Shown: piece after piece, positions 1 to 7,259 of the stretch
Layout: each line of letters starts with the position of its first letter
Position numbering within the stretch: position 1 is the first letter of the stretch
Source of the DNA: an uncultured Oscillospiraceae bacterium
GTDB lineage: Bacteria > Bacillota > Clostridia > Oscillospirales > Ruminococcaceae
Length of the DNA: 43,608 nt
Direction of reading: 5' to 3'
NCBI GenBank assembly: GCA_934539585.1
Contig: CAKTCT010000021.1
Coordinates: forward strand, 1-43,608
The notes under the pieces: model-generated
The model's input: the letters and a program-made list of their open reading frames with translations, nothing else
What the model was told of the DNA's origin: nothing
Databases searched by the model: none
Translations under genes and position numbers: made by a program

Positions 1-56
1 GTCGAAGCGTTTGTACGTTTCTTCTCGCTGGCGCGGGTTTTGTTTGTGCGTTTTTT

Positions 57-253
57 GCAGGACTGCGTCCTGCGGGGAATCCCTTGATAGGGTTCCCCCT
101 CGGCCCGACAGCCCACCGGGCTGTCGGGCCTTCCCTTCCTGATCTTTTGGGATCAGTAGAGGTTTCGCCCTCTGCGGAGGGCGACCAAAGGCTCTGCCTT
201 TGGAATCTGCCAGCCTTTTGAAAAAGGCTGGACCGAAAACTTGTTTTGGGTCC
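57..253. repeat. Contiguous array of eight hairpins (noncoding)
   Basis: Almost every base here falls in one of eight back-to-back inverted repeats. They are 57-73 (GCAGGA/TCCTGC), 74-98 (GGGGAA..CCC/GGGTTCCCC with a bulge), 102-130 (13-bp perfect GGCCCGACAGCCC stem, loop ACC), 139-156 (CTGATC/GATCAG), 166-183 (CGCCCTC/GAGGGCG, loop TGCG), 185-203 (CCAAAGGC/GCCTTTGG), 210-231 (CCAGCCTTTT/AAAAGGCTGG) and 230-253 (GGACC..GGTCC). It lies immediately downstream of the Gfo/Idh/MocA gene on the minus strand. The last stems could terminate that operon, but eight are far more than a terminator needs. No ORF here looks real. Bases 1-56 hold nothing I recognise. Confidence 0.75.
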
Positions 254-268
254 AGCCCTACTGTGTGC

Positions 269-1321
269 TTACAGGGTCACTGTCCCGGGCTCTGCGGCCA
301 ACTGGTGGCCCAGGGAGACCAGCTCCATGATCTTCATGGTGTCCTCCAGGAGGACCGGGGCCTCTCCCCTGCCGCTGAAGTAATCGGCGCACTTGGCGTA
401 GTAGTCCACCTGGTGCTCCGGCAGGATGGGCAGGTGCAGCTCCTTCCAGGGAATCTGGTCCGACGGGTACCGGCGGTCCGGGGCGGCAAGGCCATCGGCG
501 ATCTGCCGCTCCGGCAGCTCCTTGGGGTCGTAGTAGCGGACGTAAAGCTCCAGCTTCCCCTCTTTGTCCCACTGGACCTGGGCGGTGCCGTACTGGCCGA
601 AGAGCATCAGCATGGGCAGCGGGATGGCCGTGGCCTGGTTGATGTCCAGGTCCAGGATGGTCCCCTTCTCCGTCTGCATGACGAACTTCACCACGTCGTC
701 GGCGTCGCCCATATTGGCGATGCGGCTGGTCTGGCAGAAGACCTTCACCGGGGTCTGGCCGGAAAGGTAAAGCAGCTGGTCGATATAGTGGGCGCCGTAG
801 TTATTCAGCATCCCGCCGCCGTTTTTCAGGAAGGACTGCCAGTCGTTGCGGCGGACGTAGTTGCAGTTGGAACGCTTGATCTGAAAAATCTCCCCCAGAA
901 TCCCCGACGCCAGGAACCGGCGGACCACGGCGGCCTCCGGGGTGAAGCGGTGGGGCTGGTAGACGGTGAGCTTTTTCCCGGTGCGCTTTACCGCGGCTTC
1001 GATGCGGCGGGCGGACTCCAGGTCCTTGGCCATGGGCTTATCCAGGAGGACGTCGGCCCCGCTTTCCAGGGCGGCGATGGCCTGGTCCGCGTGGAAGGCG
1101 GTGGGCGACGCGATGACCACCAGGTCGGGCTTCTCTGCCGCCAGCATGGCAGAAAGGTCGGTATAGCCGGAGACGCCGTAGGTCTCCTTGGCCTCGGCCA
1201 GGCGGTCCTGGTTGGTGTCCACCACGGCACAAAGGGTGAAGGCATCCTTGTGTTTTACGATTTCCGGCACATGGTAGCGCCATCCGATGCGTCCCAAGCC
1301 TATAACTGCGGTACGAATCAT
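269..1321 (-). CDS. Gfo/Idh/MocA family oxidoreductase
   Basis: A 350-residue NAD(P)-dependent dehydrogenase of the Gfo/Idh/MocA family, which oxidises or reduces hydroxyls of sugars, inositols and sugar acids in the cytoplasm. The N-terminal Rossmann fold starts at once (MIRTAVIGLGRIGWRY, with GLGRIG as the dinucleotide loop). It continues through KPDLVVIASPT to LLDKPMAKD, the family's EKP-like motif with the catalytic lysine. The C-terminal half has the substrate-domain strand KRSNCNYVRRNDWQS and the GGGMLNNYGAHYIDQLLYL segment containing the family's histidine. The start at 1321 follows a GGAGAG ribosome site; a longer in-frame ORF lacks one. It is the last gene of the operon begun by the M20 gene, with a 26-bp gap after the aldolase. 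The substrate is unknown; the aldolase and epimerase neighbours suggest a sugar or sugar acid. Confidence 0.9.
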   Translation of the reverse strand: MIRTAVIGLGRIGWRYHVPEIVKHKDAFTLCAVVDTNQDRLAEAKETYGVSGYTDLSAMLAAEKPDLVVIASPTAFHADQAIAALESGADVLLDKPMAKDLESARRIEAAVKRTGKKLTVYQPHRFTPEAAVVRRFLASGILGEIFQIKRSNCNYVRRNDWQSFLKNGGGMLNNYGAHYIDQLLYLSGQTPVKVFCQTSRIANMGDADDVVKFVMQTEKGTILDLDINQATAIPLPMLMLFGQYGTAQVQWDKEGKLELYVRYYDPKELPERQIADGLAAPDRRYPSDQIPWKELHLPILPEHQVDYYAKCADYFSGRGEAPVLLEDTMKIMELVSLGHQLAAEPGTVTL

Positions 1322-1347
1322 GTTTAACTCTCCTTCCACTTTTTCCG

Positions 1348-2400
1348 TCAGGCTTCTTCGGCCAGGAATTCTTTGACAAAGGCGTCGTCGTTGAGGTGCG
1401 GGTACATGCTCCACACCCGGTCGATTTCCTCGCTCTGGCCGGGAGACAGGGTCTCCGCGGGGTTCAGGCACCAGATGCCCTTCATAAGTCCCTGGCGGCG
1501 CAGGACCTCATGGACGCCGGCGATGCAGCCCTTGAAGTTGTTGGCGGTATCGAAAAAGGCGCTGTTGGCATCGGTGATCTGGGCTGCAAGAGTCAGCCAG
1601 GAAGGGTCCAGAGCGTCGCCCGCCACAGCCTTTTTCAGCTCATGGAACATTTTCACCACTGCGGCGGTCCAAACCGCCCAATGGCCCAAAAGGCCGCCGA
1701 CGAATCGGTTCTCGTAGGTCCTGCCGTCCTTCTGGAAGGAGAAGGGGGTGATGAGGTCGTTGACGATGTTGTCGTCGTTGCCGGTGTACAGGGCGATTTT
1801 GTCCTTGCGGCTGGAGAAGGTGGCGGCCCGGACCACGTCCAGGGTCAGGTAGCGGTCGAAGCCCGCCGTTTTCACGGCCACCACGTTGTCGGTCTCGCAG
1901 ATGCGCTCCCAGTAGTTATAGGTGAACACCCGGCCCCCCACCGAGGGCTGGAGGTAAAAGCCGATGACCGGGATGATCCGGGCCACGTCGGCGGTGCGCT
2001 CCACCAGGTAGTCCTCGTCGTAAGCGCCCAGGCCGCCGGGGCTCAGGAGGCCCGCGTCGTAACCTAAGGAGGCCGCCAGCTCCGCTTCCTTCACGGCCTG
2101 CTCCTTGGGGCCGCAGATGCCGGCCACCAGGAGGACGGTTTTGCCGGTGGCGGCTTCAAAGGCGGATGCTTCCTCCTTGGCGATGCGGAGGACGGGCTCC
2201 AGGAGGTTGATCTCCGGGTCCCGGATCTCAAACTGGGTGGTATGGACGGCCACGGCCAGGCCGCCCACGCCGGCTTTCAGGTAGTACCGGATCAGGCGGC
2301 GCTGGGCCTTCTCGTCAAACTTCCGGTCCGCGTCCAGGCAAAGGGGGGTGGCCGGGATCACCGTGCCTGCGTACAGCAGGGCTTCCGCTTCTTTTCTCAT
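1348..2400 (-). CDS. Dihydrodipicolinate synthase (DapA/NAL) family aldolase
   Basis: A 350-residue class I aldolase of the DHDPS/N-acetylneuraminate lyase superfamily, a TIM barrel using a Schiff-base lysine. The features seen are the N-terminal VIPATPLCLDADRKFD strand, GGLAVAVHTTQF where DapA has its GTTGE substrate loop, the tyrosine strand VIGFYLQPSVGG, and the lysine in VVAVKTAGFDRY. The HTTQFE loop departs from canonical DapA, so lysine biosynthesis is unlikely. The protein is also longer than DapA (about 290 aa), with a C-terminal extension. Members of this type usually cleave or dehydrate keto-acid sugars. The gene sits between epimerase and oxidoreductase genes in one operon, supporting catabolism. 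The exact substrate cannot be read from the sequence. Confidence 0.88.
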   Translation of the reverse strand: MRKEAEALLYAGTVIPATPLCLDADRKFDEKAQRRLIRYYLKAGVGGLAVAVHTTQFEIRDPEINLLEPVLRIAKEEASAFEAATGKTVLLVAGICGPKEQAVKEAELAASLGYDAGLLSPGGLGAYDEDYLVERTADVARIIPVIGFYLQPSVGGRVFTYNYWERICETDNVVAVKTAGFDRYLTLDVVRAATFSSRKDKIALYTGNDDNIVNDLITPFSFQKDGRTYENRFVGGLLGHWAVWTAAVVKMFHELKKAVAGDALDPSWLTLAAQITDANSAFFDTANNFKGCIAGVHEVLRRQGLMKGIWCLNPAETLSPGQSEEIDRVWSMYPHLNDDAFVKEFLAEEA

Positions 2401-2426
2401 GGAAAAAACCTTCCTTCCGTGGTTTG

Positions 2427-3446
2427 TTAAAACTTTCCGGCCCGCTCTTCAAAGTGGGTGGGCTTATTAAGGATGCGGCCGCCGTCCAGGAGCCATTCCG
2501 CCTGCCAGCGGATCAGCTGGCTGAGGCCCACGGATGGGTAGCCGAAGCGCTCCATGCAGCGGGCGGAGTTGTTTAAGAGGGCCCGGTCGCTTTCCGTGCC
2601 GGTGAAAACGGGCTCCTTGCCCAGGTACCTGCCCAGCATCTCCGCGGCGTAGCGGACGGAGACGGTCTCGGGGCCGGTGACGTTCAGGTGGGACACCGGG
2701 GCGCTGGCGCAGAGGAGGGAGCGGATGGCCACCTCGTTGGCGTAGCCCTGCCAGACACAGTTGAAAACGGGGGTGGCCAGGTTGATGGCGTCGCCCCGGA
2801 GAATCTGGGCCGCCAGGTCGTAGAGCACACCGTAGCGGAGGTCCACGGCGTAGTTCAGGCGGTAGATCAGGGCCTTGCTGCCGTACTCCCGGACGCCGTA
2901 TTCAAAGACACGCTCCCGGCCCAGGGAACTCATGGCGTACTCGCCGATGGGAGAGGGGGCCACGTCCTCGGTGCAGCCGCCGGAGGTGATGGGGGTCATG
3001 GGGTAGACGTTGCCGGTGGAGAAGACCACGAAATTGGCCCCCTTGAACCGCCGGGTGACCAGAGTGGGCAGCGAGGTGTTCATGGCCCAGGTGGGGCTGG
3101 CGTCGTCGCCGGTGCCGAACTTCCGGCCGGCCATGTAGATGATGTTCTTCACGTCGGGGAGCGCTTCCATGGCGCCCTCGGAGAGGAGGTCGGCGCTGAT
3201 GGTCTCCACGCCGTTGCCGTGGAGGAGCTTCACGGCGAAGGGGTCGGAAAAGCGGGAAACGGCGATGATCCGCTTCTCAATTCCGGCGGCCTTGACGGCG
3301 TTTTTGGCCAGGGTGGCCAGGGTGGGGCCCATTTTGCCGCCTGCGCCCAGGATCATGATGTCGCCGTCGATTCTGGCGATGTCCTCGATCATCCCGGCGG
3401 AGGGGGTGGTGAGCAGTTGGTCCAAGCGTTCTTCGGTCCAGTTCAT
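2427..3446 (-). CDS. NAD-dependent epimerase/dehydratase family protein
   Basis: A 339-residue protein with an extended short-chain dehydrogenase fold. After about 28 N-terminal residues the Rossmann motif GAGGKMG appears (DIMILGAGGKMGPTLA). It is followed by a KRIIAVSRFSD strand, an NIIYMAGRKFG segment and VVFSTGNVYP, where the serine/threonine of the active site sits. The usual YxxxK appears to be replaced: the region GEYAMSSLGRERVFEY has a tyrosine but arginine where lysine is expected, so catalysis may differ. It is co-transcribed with TetR upstream (18-bp gap) and the aldolase downstream (26-bp gap). It likely epimerises, reduces or dehydrates the substrate of the same pathway. The start follows GAAAGGAG. 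Confidence 0.85.
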   Translation of the reverse strand: MNWTEERLDQLLTTPSAGMIEDIARIDGDIMILGAGGKMGPTLATLAKNAVKAAGIEKRIIAVSRFSDPFAVKLLHGNGVETISADLLSEGAMEALPDVKNIIYMAGRKFGTGDDASPTWAMNTSLPTLVTRRFKGANFVVFSTGNVYPMTPITSGGCTEDVAPSPIGEYAMSSLGRERVFEYGVREYGSKALIYRLNYAVDLRYGVLYDLAAQILRGDAINLATPVFNCVWQGYANEVAIRSLLCASAPVSHLNVTGPETVSVRYAAEMLGRYLGKEPVFTGTESDRALLNNSARCMERFGYPSVGLSQLIRWQAEWLLDGGRILNKPTHFEERAGKF

Positions 3447-3464
3447 GAAATCTCCTTTCGGCCC

Positions 3465-4088
3465 TTACCGGCAGATGTAGGTAAGGATCAGGTCAATGGT
3501 GTGACGTTTGCGTTTTTCCATCATTTCCGGGCTGTCCAGGGGCATGTCGAACAGCTTGGAAAGGGTGTGGCGGTTGGAAAAGTTGGCGAAGCAGACGGTG
3601 ATCAGGGAGATGACCACCTGCTCCTCGTCCAGCTCCGGGCGGAAGATGCCGGCTTCCTTGCCCCGGCGGATCTCGTTCATGAAAAACCGGATGGTGGGGC
3701 GCTCCACGTCGCCGCCGGGCATTTCATTGAGGTACCGGGCGTGGTTTAAGTTCTCCCACATGAGGATGCTGACGAAGGTGTCGTTGTCCCGGAGGAAGTC
3801 GAAGTACATGGAGATCAGGCTGCGGATCAGGGCCACGCCGGAGAGCTGGTGCTCGATGAGCTCCCGCTCCGCGGTCTCCAGGCGCTTGTAGACCTCAAAG
3901 AGCACCTGCTTGTAAAGGCCCTCCTTGCTGTCGAAATACTCGTAGATCATCCGCTTGTTGATGACGGCCTCGGCGGCGATTTCGTCCACCCGGGCCCCGT
4001 AAAAGCCCTTTTCGGCGAAGTGGCGCTCCGCTGCCCGGAGGATGTCCTGGCGGGATTTTTCGGCGTTGCGTTCTCTGCGGACGGTCAT
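3465..4088 (-). CDS. TetR/AcrR family transcriptional regulator
   Basis: A 207-residue one-component regulator. Residues about 10-55 form the TetR helix-turn-helix (RQDILRAAERHFAEKGFYGARVDEIAAEA followed by KRMIYEYFDSKEGLY). The remainder is the helical ligand-binding/dimer domain. Its ATG overlaps the M20 stop codon (ATGA at 4085-4088), so translation is coupled. It most plausibly binds the inverted repeat TAACT-CGTT-AGTTA at 5273-5286, just downstream of the -10 of the operon promoter, and so represses its own operon until a pathway intermediate binds. That link is inference from position. Confidence 0.92.
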   Translation of the reverse strand: MTVRRERNAEKSRQDILRAAERHFAEKGFYGARVDEIAAEAVINKRMIYEYFDSKEGLYKQVLFEVYKRLETAERELIEHQLSGVALIRSLISMYFDFLRDNDTFVSILMWENLNHARYLNEMPGGDVERPTIRFFMNEIRRGKEAGIFRPELDEEQVVISLITVCFANFSNRHTLSKLFDMPLDSPEMMEKRKRHTIDLILTYICR

Positions 4089-5221
4089 GCCAGCGCCTCC
4101 CAGTTCCCCTGGGCCAGGATGCCGTAGGCTCTGACGCCCAGGGCCATGAGGGATTCGTCGAAGGTGAAGCGGCTGCTGTGGAGGGATTCCGGGTGCTCGC
4201 CCCGGCCGGAGCCGATGAGGAGCATCCCGCCCCGGACCTTTTCGGTGAAGTAGGCGAAGTCCTCGGCGGTCATGAAGGGCTCCGGGGCCTCCCAGAGGAG
4301 GTCCTTGGGGAAGATTTTCTGAAGCTCCGCGGAGACCTCCGGGCCGGTGAGGAGGGGCGGGTACTGGCGGACGTACTCCACGGAGACTTCCACCCCGTGG
4401 ATGGCGGCGATCCCGGCGGAAAGGGCTTTGATGCCCTCCTCGATGGCGTCCCGGTCTTCGGGGGTCAGGGCCCGGGAGGTGCCTTCCAGGACGCAGCGGT
4501 CCGCCACGATGTTGTAGCCGGAGCCGGCGTTCAGGGTCCCCACAAAGACCAGGCCCGGGCGGTTGGGGGGCAGGAGCCGGGTGGTCAGGCGGCTCAGCTC
4601 CGCGGCCAGGGCGGCCCCGGCCTGGAGGGCGTTGCGGCCGGTGTTCTGCATAGCGGCGTGGGCGCCTTTTCCGGTGAGGGTGATGGCGAAGCGGTCATTG
4701 GAGGCCATGAGGGTCCCCTGCCGCCAGCCCAGTCTCCCATAGGGGACCTGGGGCCAGATGTGGAAGCCGAAGGCTCCCGCCAGGTGCTCCGGCAGGACGC
4801 CGGCGGCGATCATCCGGGCCGCGCCGCCGTACATTTCCTCGGCGGGCTGGAAGGCGAAGCGGAGGTTGAAGCGGCTGGTCAGCTCCCCCAGCCTGAAGGC
4901 CCGGGCGGCTCCCAGCAGCATGGAAACGTGGCCGTCGTGGCCGCAGGCGTGCATTTTTCCCGGGTGCTCCGAGGCAAAGGGCAGGCCCGTTTCCTCCGTG
5001 ACCGGCAGAGCGTCGATGTCGGCGCGGAAAAGGAGCCAGGGCCTTGCCGGGTCCACGACGAAATCGGCGTAGGTGCCGGTATCGGCGATGGGGACCGGGG
5101 CATAGCCCAGGTCGGTGAGCTGCTGCCGGATAAAGGCGGCGGTCTCATTCTCCTGGAGGGATAGCTCCGGGAACCGGTGGAGATGGCGACGGACTTCGAT
5201 CATATATTCCAGGGTGTTCAT
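4085..5221 (-). CDS. M20 family metallo-amidohydrolase
   Basis: A 378-residue peptidase M20D-type amidohydrolase (hippurate/N-acyl-amino-acid hydrolase group), cytosolic with two metal ions. Visible motifs are RRHLHRFPELSLQENETAAF at the N-terminus, the metal/cysteine motif MHACGHDGHVSMLLGAA, FQPAEEMYGGAARMIAAGVL with the catalytic glutamates, FGFHIWPQ, and MTAEDFAYF near the end carrying the last metal ligand region. The start at 5221 has an AGGAGAATT ribosome site; the longer ORF upstream would read through the promoter. It is first gene of the operon, so an N-acylated or amino-conjugated compound may be the inducing substrate. Members of this family remove acyl groups from amino acids or sugars, so the specificity is open. 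Confidence 0.93.
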   Translation of the reverse strand: MNTLEYMIEVRRHLHRFPELSLQENETAAFIRQQLTDLGYAPVPIADTGTYADFVVDPARPWLLFRADIDALPVTEETGLPFASEHPGKMHACGHDGHVSMLLGAARAFRLGELTSRFNLRFAFQPAEEMYGGAARMIAAGVLPEHLAGAFGFHIWPQVPYGRLGWRQGTLMASNDRFAITLTGKGAHAAMQNTGRNALQAGAALAAELSRLTTRLLPPNRPGLVFVGTLNAGSGYNIVADRCVLEGTSRALTPEDRDAIEEGIKALSAGIAAIHGVEVSVEYVRQYPPLLTGPEVSAELQKIFPKDLLWEAPEPFMTAEDFAYFTEKVRGGMLLIGSGRGEHPESLHSSRFTFDESLMALGVRAYGILAQGNWEALA

Positions 5222-5272
5222 GCAATTCTCCTTTTCCCGGGAACTCCCCGAAAGGTGGTGAAGGTTTGTAAG

Positions 5273-5316
5273 TAACTCGTTAGTTATATAGTAGCATGGT
5301 GCATGAGCCCTGTCAA
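5273..5316 (-). promoter_or_regulatory. Operon promoter with putative TetR operator
   Basis: On the minus strand TTGACA (5316-5311), 17 bp, then TACTAT (5293-5288): a near-consensus sigma-A promoter for the M20-TetR-epimerase-aldolase-Gfo operon. Immediately downstream, 5286-5273 holds a perfect inverted repeat, TAACT-N4-AGTTA. This is a good position for a repressor site, presumably bound by the TetR encoded second in the operon. Confidence 0.8.
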
Positions 5317-5345
5317 GGGATTTTTGCATTTTTTGAAGGATCCGG

Positions 5346-5387
5346 CAAAAAAATCCCGTGGGGAAGCAAATCGTGCTTCTCCACGGG
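5346..5387 (-). terminator. Rho-independent terminator after membrane protein gene
   Basis: A 14-bp stem (CCCGTGGGGAAGCA / TGCTTCTCCACGGG, one G-T pair) with a 5-nt loop is followed on the minus strand by a run of T. It lies just after the stop at 5392 and separates that gene from the M20 operon promoter. Confidence 0.9.
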
Positions 5388-5391
5388 AGGG

Positions 5392-6405
5392 TTAAAACTT
5401 TCGGCAAGGCGGATTGTTCCGGAAGGCTTCCGGGGAGTGTTTCCAGAGCTGCTCCCACTGGGGGATGTAGCGGGTGTCCATCCAGGGGGAGATGCGGCTG
5501 ATCTGTTCCAGGACCGCGGCGACGTGGGCCTCCGAGGGCATTTCCCACCGCAGAGGGCTGCGGCGGCTCCGGAGGTAGAGGATCACGCTGCATCTGGCGG
5601 CCCCTCCCCCGCGGAGCACCACGGATTTGTGGCACCAGACCACGTCCCCCACGGGGACGAACACCGTCCCCTTCCAGGGCCGGCGGACCAGGAGCCAGTG
5701 GTCGGTGAACAGGGGCCATGGCGACGGGCACCGGGAGAGCTCCCCTTCCAGAGCGGCGGCGGCTTCCTCCGGCGGGCCGTAGACGGACAGGCTTTTCCAG
5801 GCCGAGGAGTAGCGGAGCTCCAGCCGCCCCAGGAGGAGCCAGAGGCCCAGAAGCTCCAGGGCCAGGCCCAGGAAAAGCCGCAGCATCCCGCCGGTCCGGG
5901 CCAGGACCGGGGATTCCGGCTCCAGGACCAGGGAGAGGAACTCGCTTTCCTCAAAGGCGTAGTCCTCCCGGAGGGTGTCGGCGATCTCCTTGGCGGTGAC
6001 GGGGTCCCGCATCAGACGGAACCGGCCCTGGTAGCCTTCCAGGGTCCCGTAGTCGTCCATCCGGTCGTAGACCGAGAGGTCCACCACCACCGGAAACCAA
6101 AGGCCGTCCCGGGTGGTCAGGCAGATGGCCATGGCGGAGGTCCCGTCGCCCAGCTCGTAGCCGGTGGCATAGAGGGGGAGCTCCCGGAGCTCCATGCTCA
6201 CCCGGCCGGAAAGGCTTTCCCGGGCGGCGGCCGCCATGCGGTAGGCGTCGGGGTTCTCCATGGGCCGCCAGGGGCCGTTCTTCGGGAAAATCTCCAGGGC
6301 CGCCGTCAGGACGGTGACGGCAATCCCCAGGAAAAGGACCAGGACCGCCACAAGGGTCCGCTTCCCGCTGGTCCGGAGGGCTTGTTTTTCCACCTGCTGC
6401 CACAT
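5392..6405 (-). CDS. Membrane protein of unknown function
   Basis: A 337-residue protein I do not recognise. Two hydrophobic segments are visible: TLVAVLVLFLGIAVTVLTAAL near residues 16-36, and LRLFLGLALELLGLWLLLG near the middle (about 175-195). An extracytoplasmic-type region of about 135 residues lies between them. The cytoplasmic C-terminal part is rich in W and R and has a strand-like pattern (GTVFVPVGDVVWCHKSVVL) reminiscent of a PH-like or bPH fold, but that is only an impression. It follows the purine nucleoside phosphorylase gene by 26 bp and ends in a terminator, so the two form a transcription unit. No catalytic motif is visible. Confidence 0.75.
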   Translation of the reverse strand: MWQQVEKQALRTSGKRTLVAVLVLFLGIAVTVLTAALEIFPKNGPWRPMENPDAYRMAAAARESLSGRVSMELRELPLYATGYELGDGTSAMAICLTTRDGLWFPVVVDLSVYDRMDDYGTLEGYQGRFRLMRDPVTAKEIADTLREDYAFEESEFLSLVLEPESPVLARTGGMLRLFLGLALELLGLWLLLGRLELRYSSAWKSLSVYGPPEEAAAALEGELSRCPSPWPLFTDHWLLVRRPWKGTVFVPVGDVVWCHKSVVLRGGGAARCSVILYLRSRRSPLRWEMPSEAHVAAVLEQISRISPWMDTRYIPQWEQLWKHSPEAFRNNPPCRKF

Positions 6406-6431
6406 GCTGTTCGCTCCTTACGCCGTTGTTG

Positions 6432-7142
6432 TCAGTCGATGAGCTCCAGGGCCGTCTCCACCATGGAGGTGAAGGAGCTCTGCCGCTGCTCCGCCGTGGT
6501 GGCGGTCCCCTTGAAGGGGCAGTCGGAGATGGTGAGAAGGGCCAGGGCCTTCTTCCCCGCCCGGGCGGCGTTGGCGTAGAGGGCCGCCGCCTCCATCTCC
6601 ACGGCCAGGACCCCCATGCGCTGCCATTTTTTCAGGAAATCCGGGTCGTCGTCGTAGAAGGTATCGCTGGACAGGACGTTTCCGGCCACGCAGCGGAAGC
6701 CCTTTTCCCGGGCGGCGGACACGGCCCGAACGGCCAGGTCGAAGTCCGCCAGGGGTGAGAAGGTCCCGGGGGTCCCAAACTGGTCCAGATACCGGGTGAA
6801 ATAGGAGCTCCCGGCGGCCACCACCAGGTCCCCGATGTCCAGGGAGTCCTGCAACGCCCCGGCGGAGCCCACCCGGATGATGGTCTCCACGCCGTAGAAA
6901 TTGTAGAGCTCATAGGAATAGATGCCGATGGAGGCCATTCCCATGCCGCTGCCCTGGACGGAGACGGGTCTGCCCCGGTAGGTCCCGGTGTAGCCGTACA
7001 TGCCCCGGACCTGATTGTAGCAGACCGGGTTTTCCAGATAGGTCTCGGCGATCCATTTGGCGCGGAGAGGGTCGCCGGGCATGAGGACGGTCCGGGCGAT
7101 CTCCCCGGCGGACGCGCCGATGTGTGGGGTGGGTACTGACAT
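6432..7142 (-). CDS. deoD: DeoD-type purine nucleoside phosphorylase
   Basis: A 236-residue cytosolic enzyme, the usual length for hexameric PNP, which phosphorolyses purine (deoxy)ribonucleosides to base and (deoxy)ribose-1-phosphate for salvage. Motifs seen are TPHIGA with the histidine that binds the neighbouring active site, LMPGDPLRAK (phosphate loop), VQGSGMGMASIGIYSYEL, RVGSAGALQ, and VEMEAAALYA (ribose-binding glutamates). The catalytic-aspartate region is ISDCPFKG, where E. coli has a VSDH segment. The promoter at 7173-7201 and an AAGGAGGTC ribosome site precede it. A membrane protein follows in the same unit. Confidence 0.95.
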   Translation of the reverse strand: MSVPTPHIGASAGEIARTVLMPGDPLRAKWIAETYLENPVCYNQVRGMYGYTGTYRGRPVSVQGSGMGMASIGIYSYELYNFYGVETIIRVGSAGALQDSLDIGDLVVAAGSSYFTRYLDQFGTPGTFSPLADFDLAVRAVSAAREKGFRCVAGNVLSSDTFYDDDPDFLKKWQRMGVLAVEMEAAALYANAARAGKKALALLTISDCPFKGTATTAEQRQSSFTSMVETALELID

Positions 7143-7172
7143 GAAAAGACCTCCTTGTATCGTTTTACTTTT

Positions 7173-7201
7173 ATTATAAACGGAAGTTCCCGGAAAATCA
7201 A
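7173..7201 (-). promoter_or_regulatory. deoD promoter
   Basis: Minus strand TTGATT (7201-7196), 17-bp spacer, TATAAT (7178-7173), 31 bp ahead of the deoD start codon. Confidence 0.8.
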
Positions 7202-7215
7202 TCCTTTGCGGGGAC

Positions 7216-7255
7216 AGAAAAAGGCCCCGCCGCTTTTTTCAGGCAGGCGGGGCTT
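7216..7255 (-). terminator. Rho-independent terminator after glycoside hydrolase gene
   Basis: An 8-bp GC stem (GCCCCGCC at 7224-7231 with GGCGGGGC at 7246-7253) is followed on the minus strand by TTTTT. It ends the transport/hydrolase operon just before the deoD promoter. Confidence 0.85.
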
Positions 7256-7259
7256 GGGG

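Noticed and set aside
57..253. CRISPR-like array at the left edge
   Set aside because: The stems differ in sequence from each other and there are no uniform repeats or spacers. No cas gene is present.
4178..6579. Long plus-strand ORFs opposite M20 and the membrane protein genes
   Set aside because: Compositional shadows (G/A/P/E-rich low complexity) without start signals.
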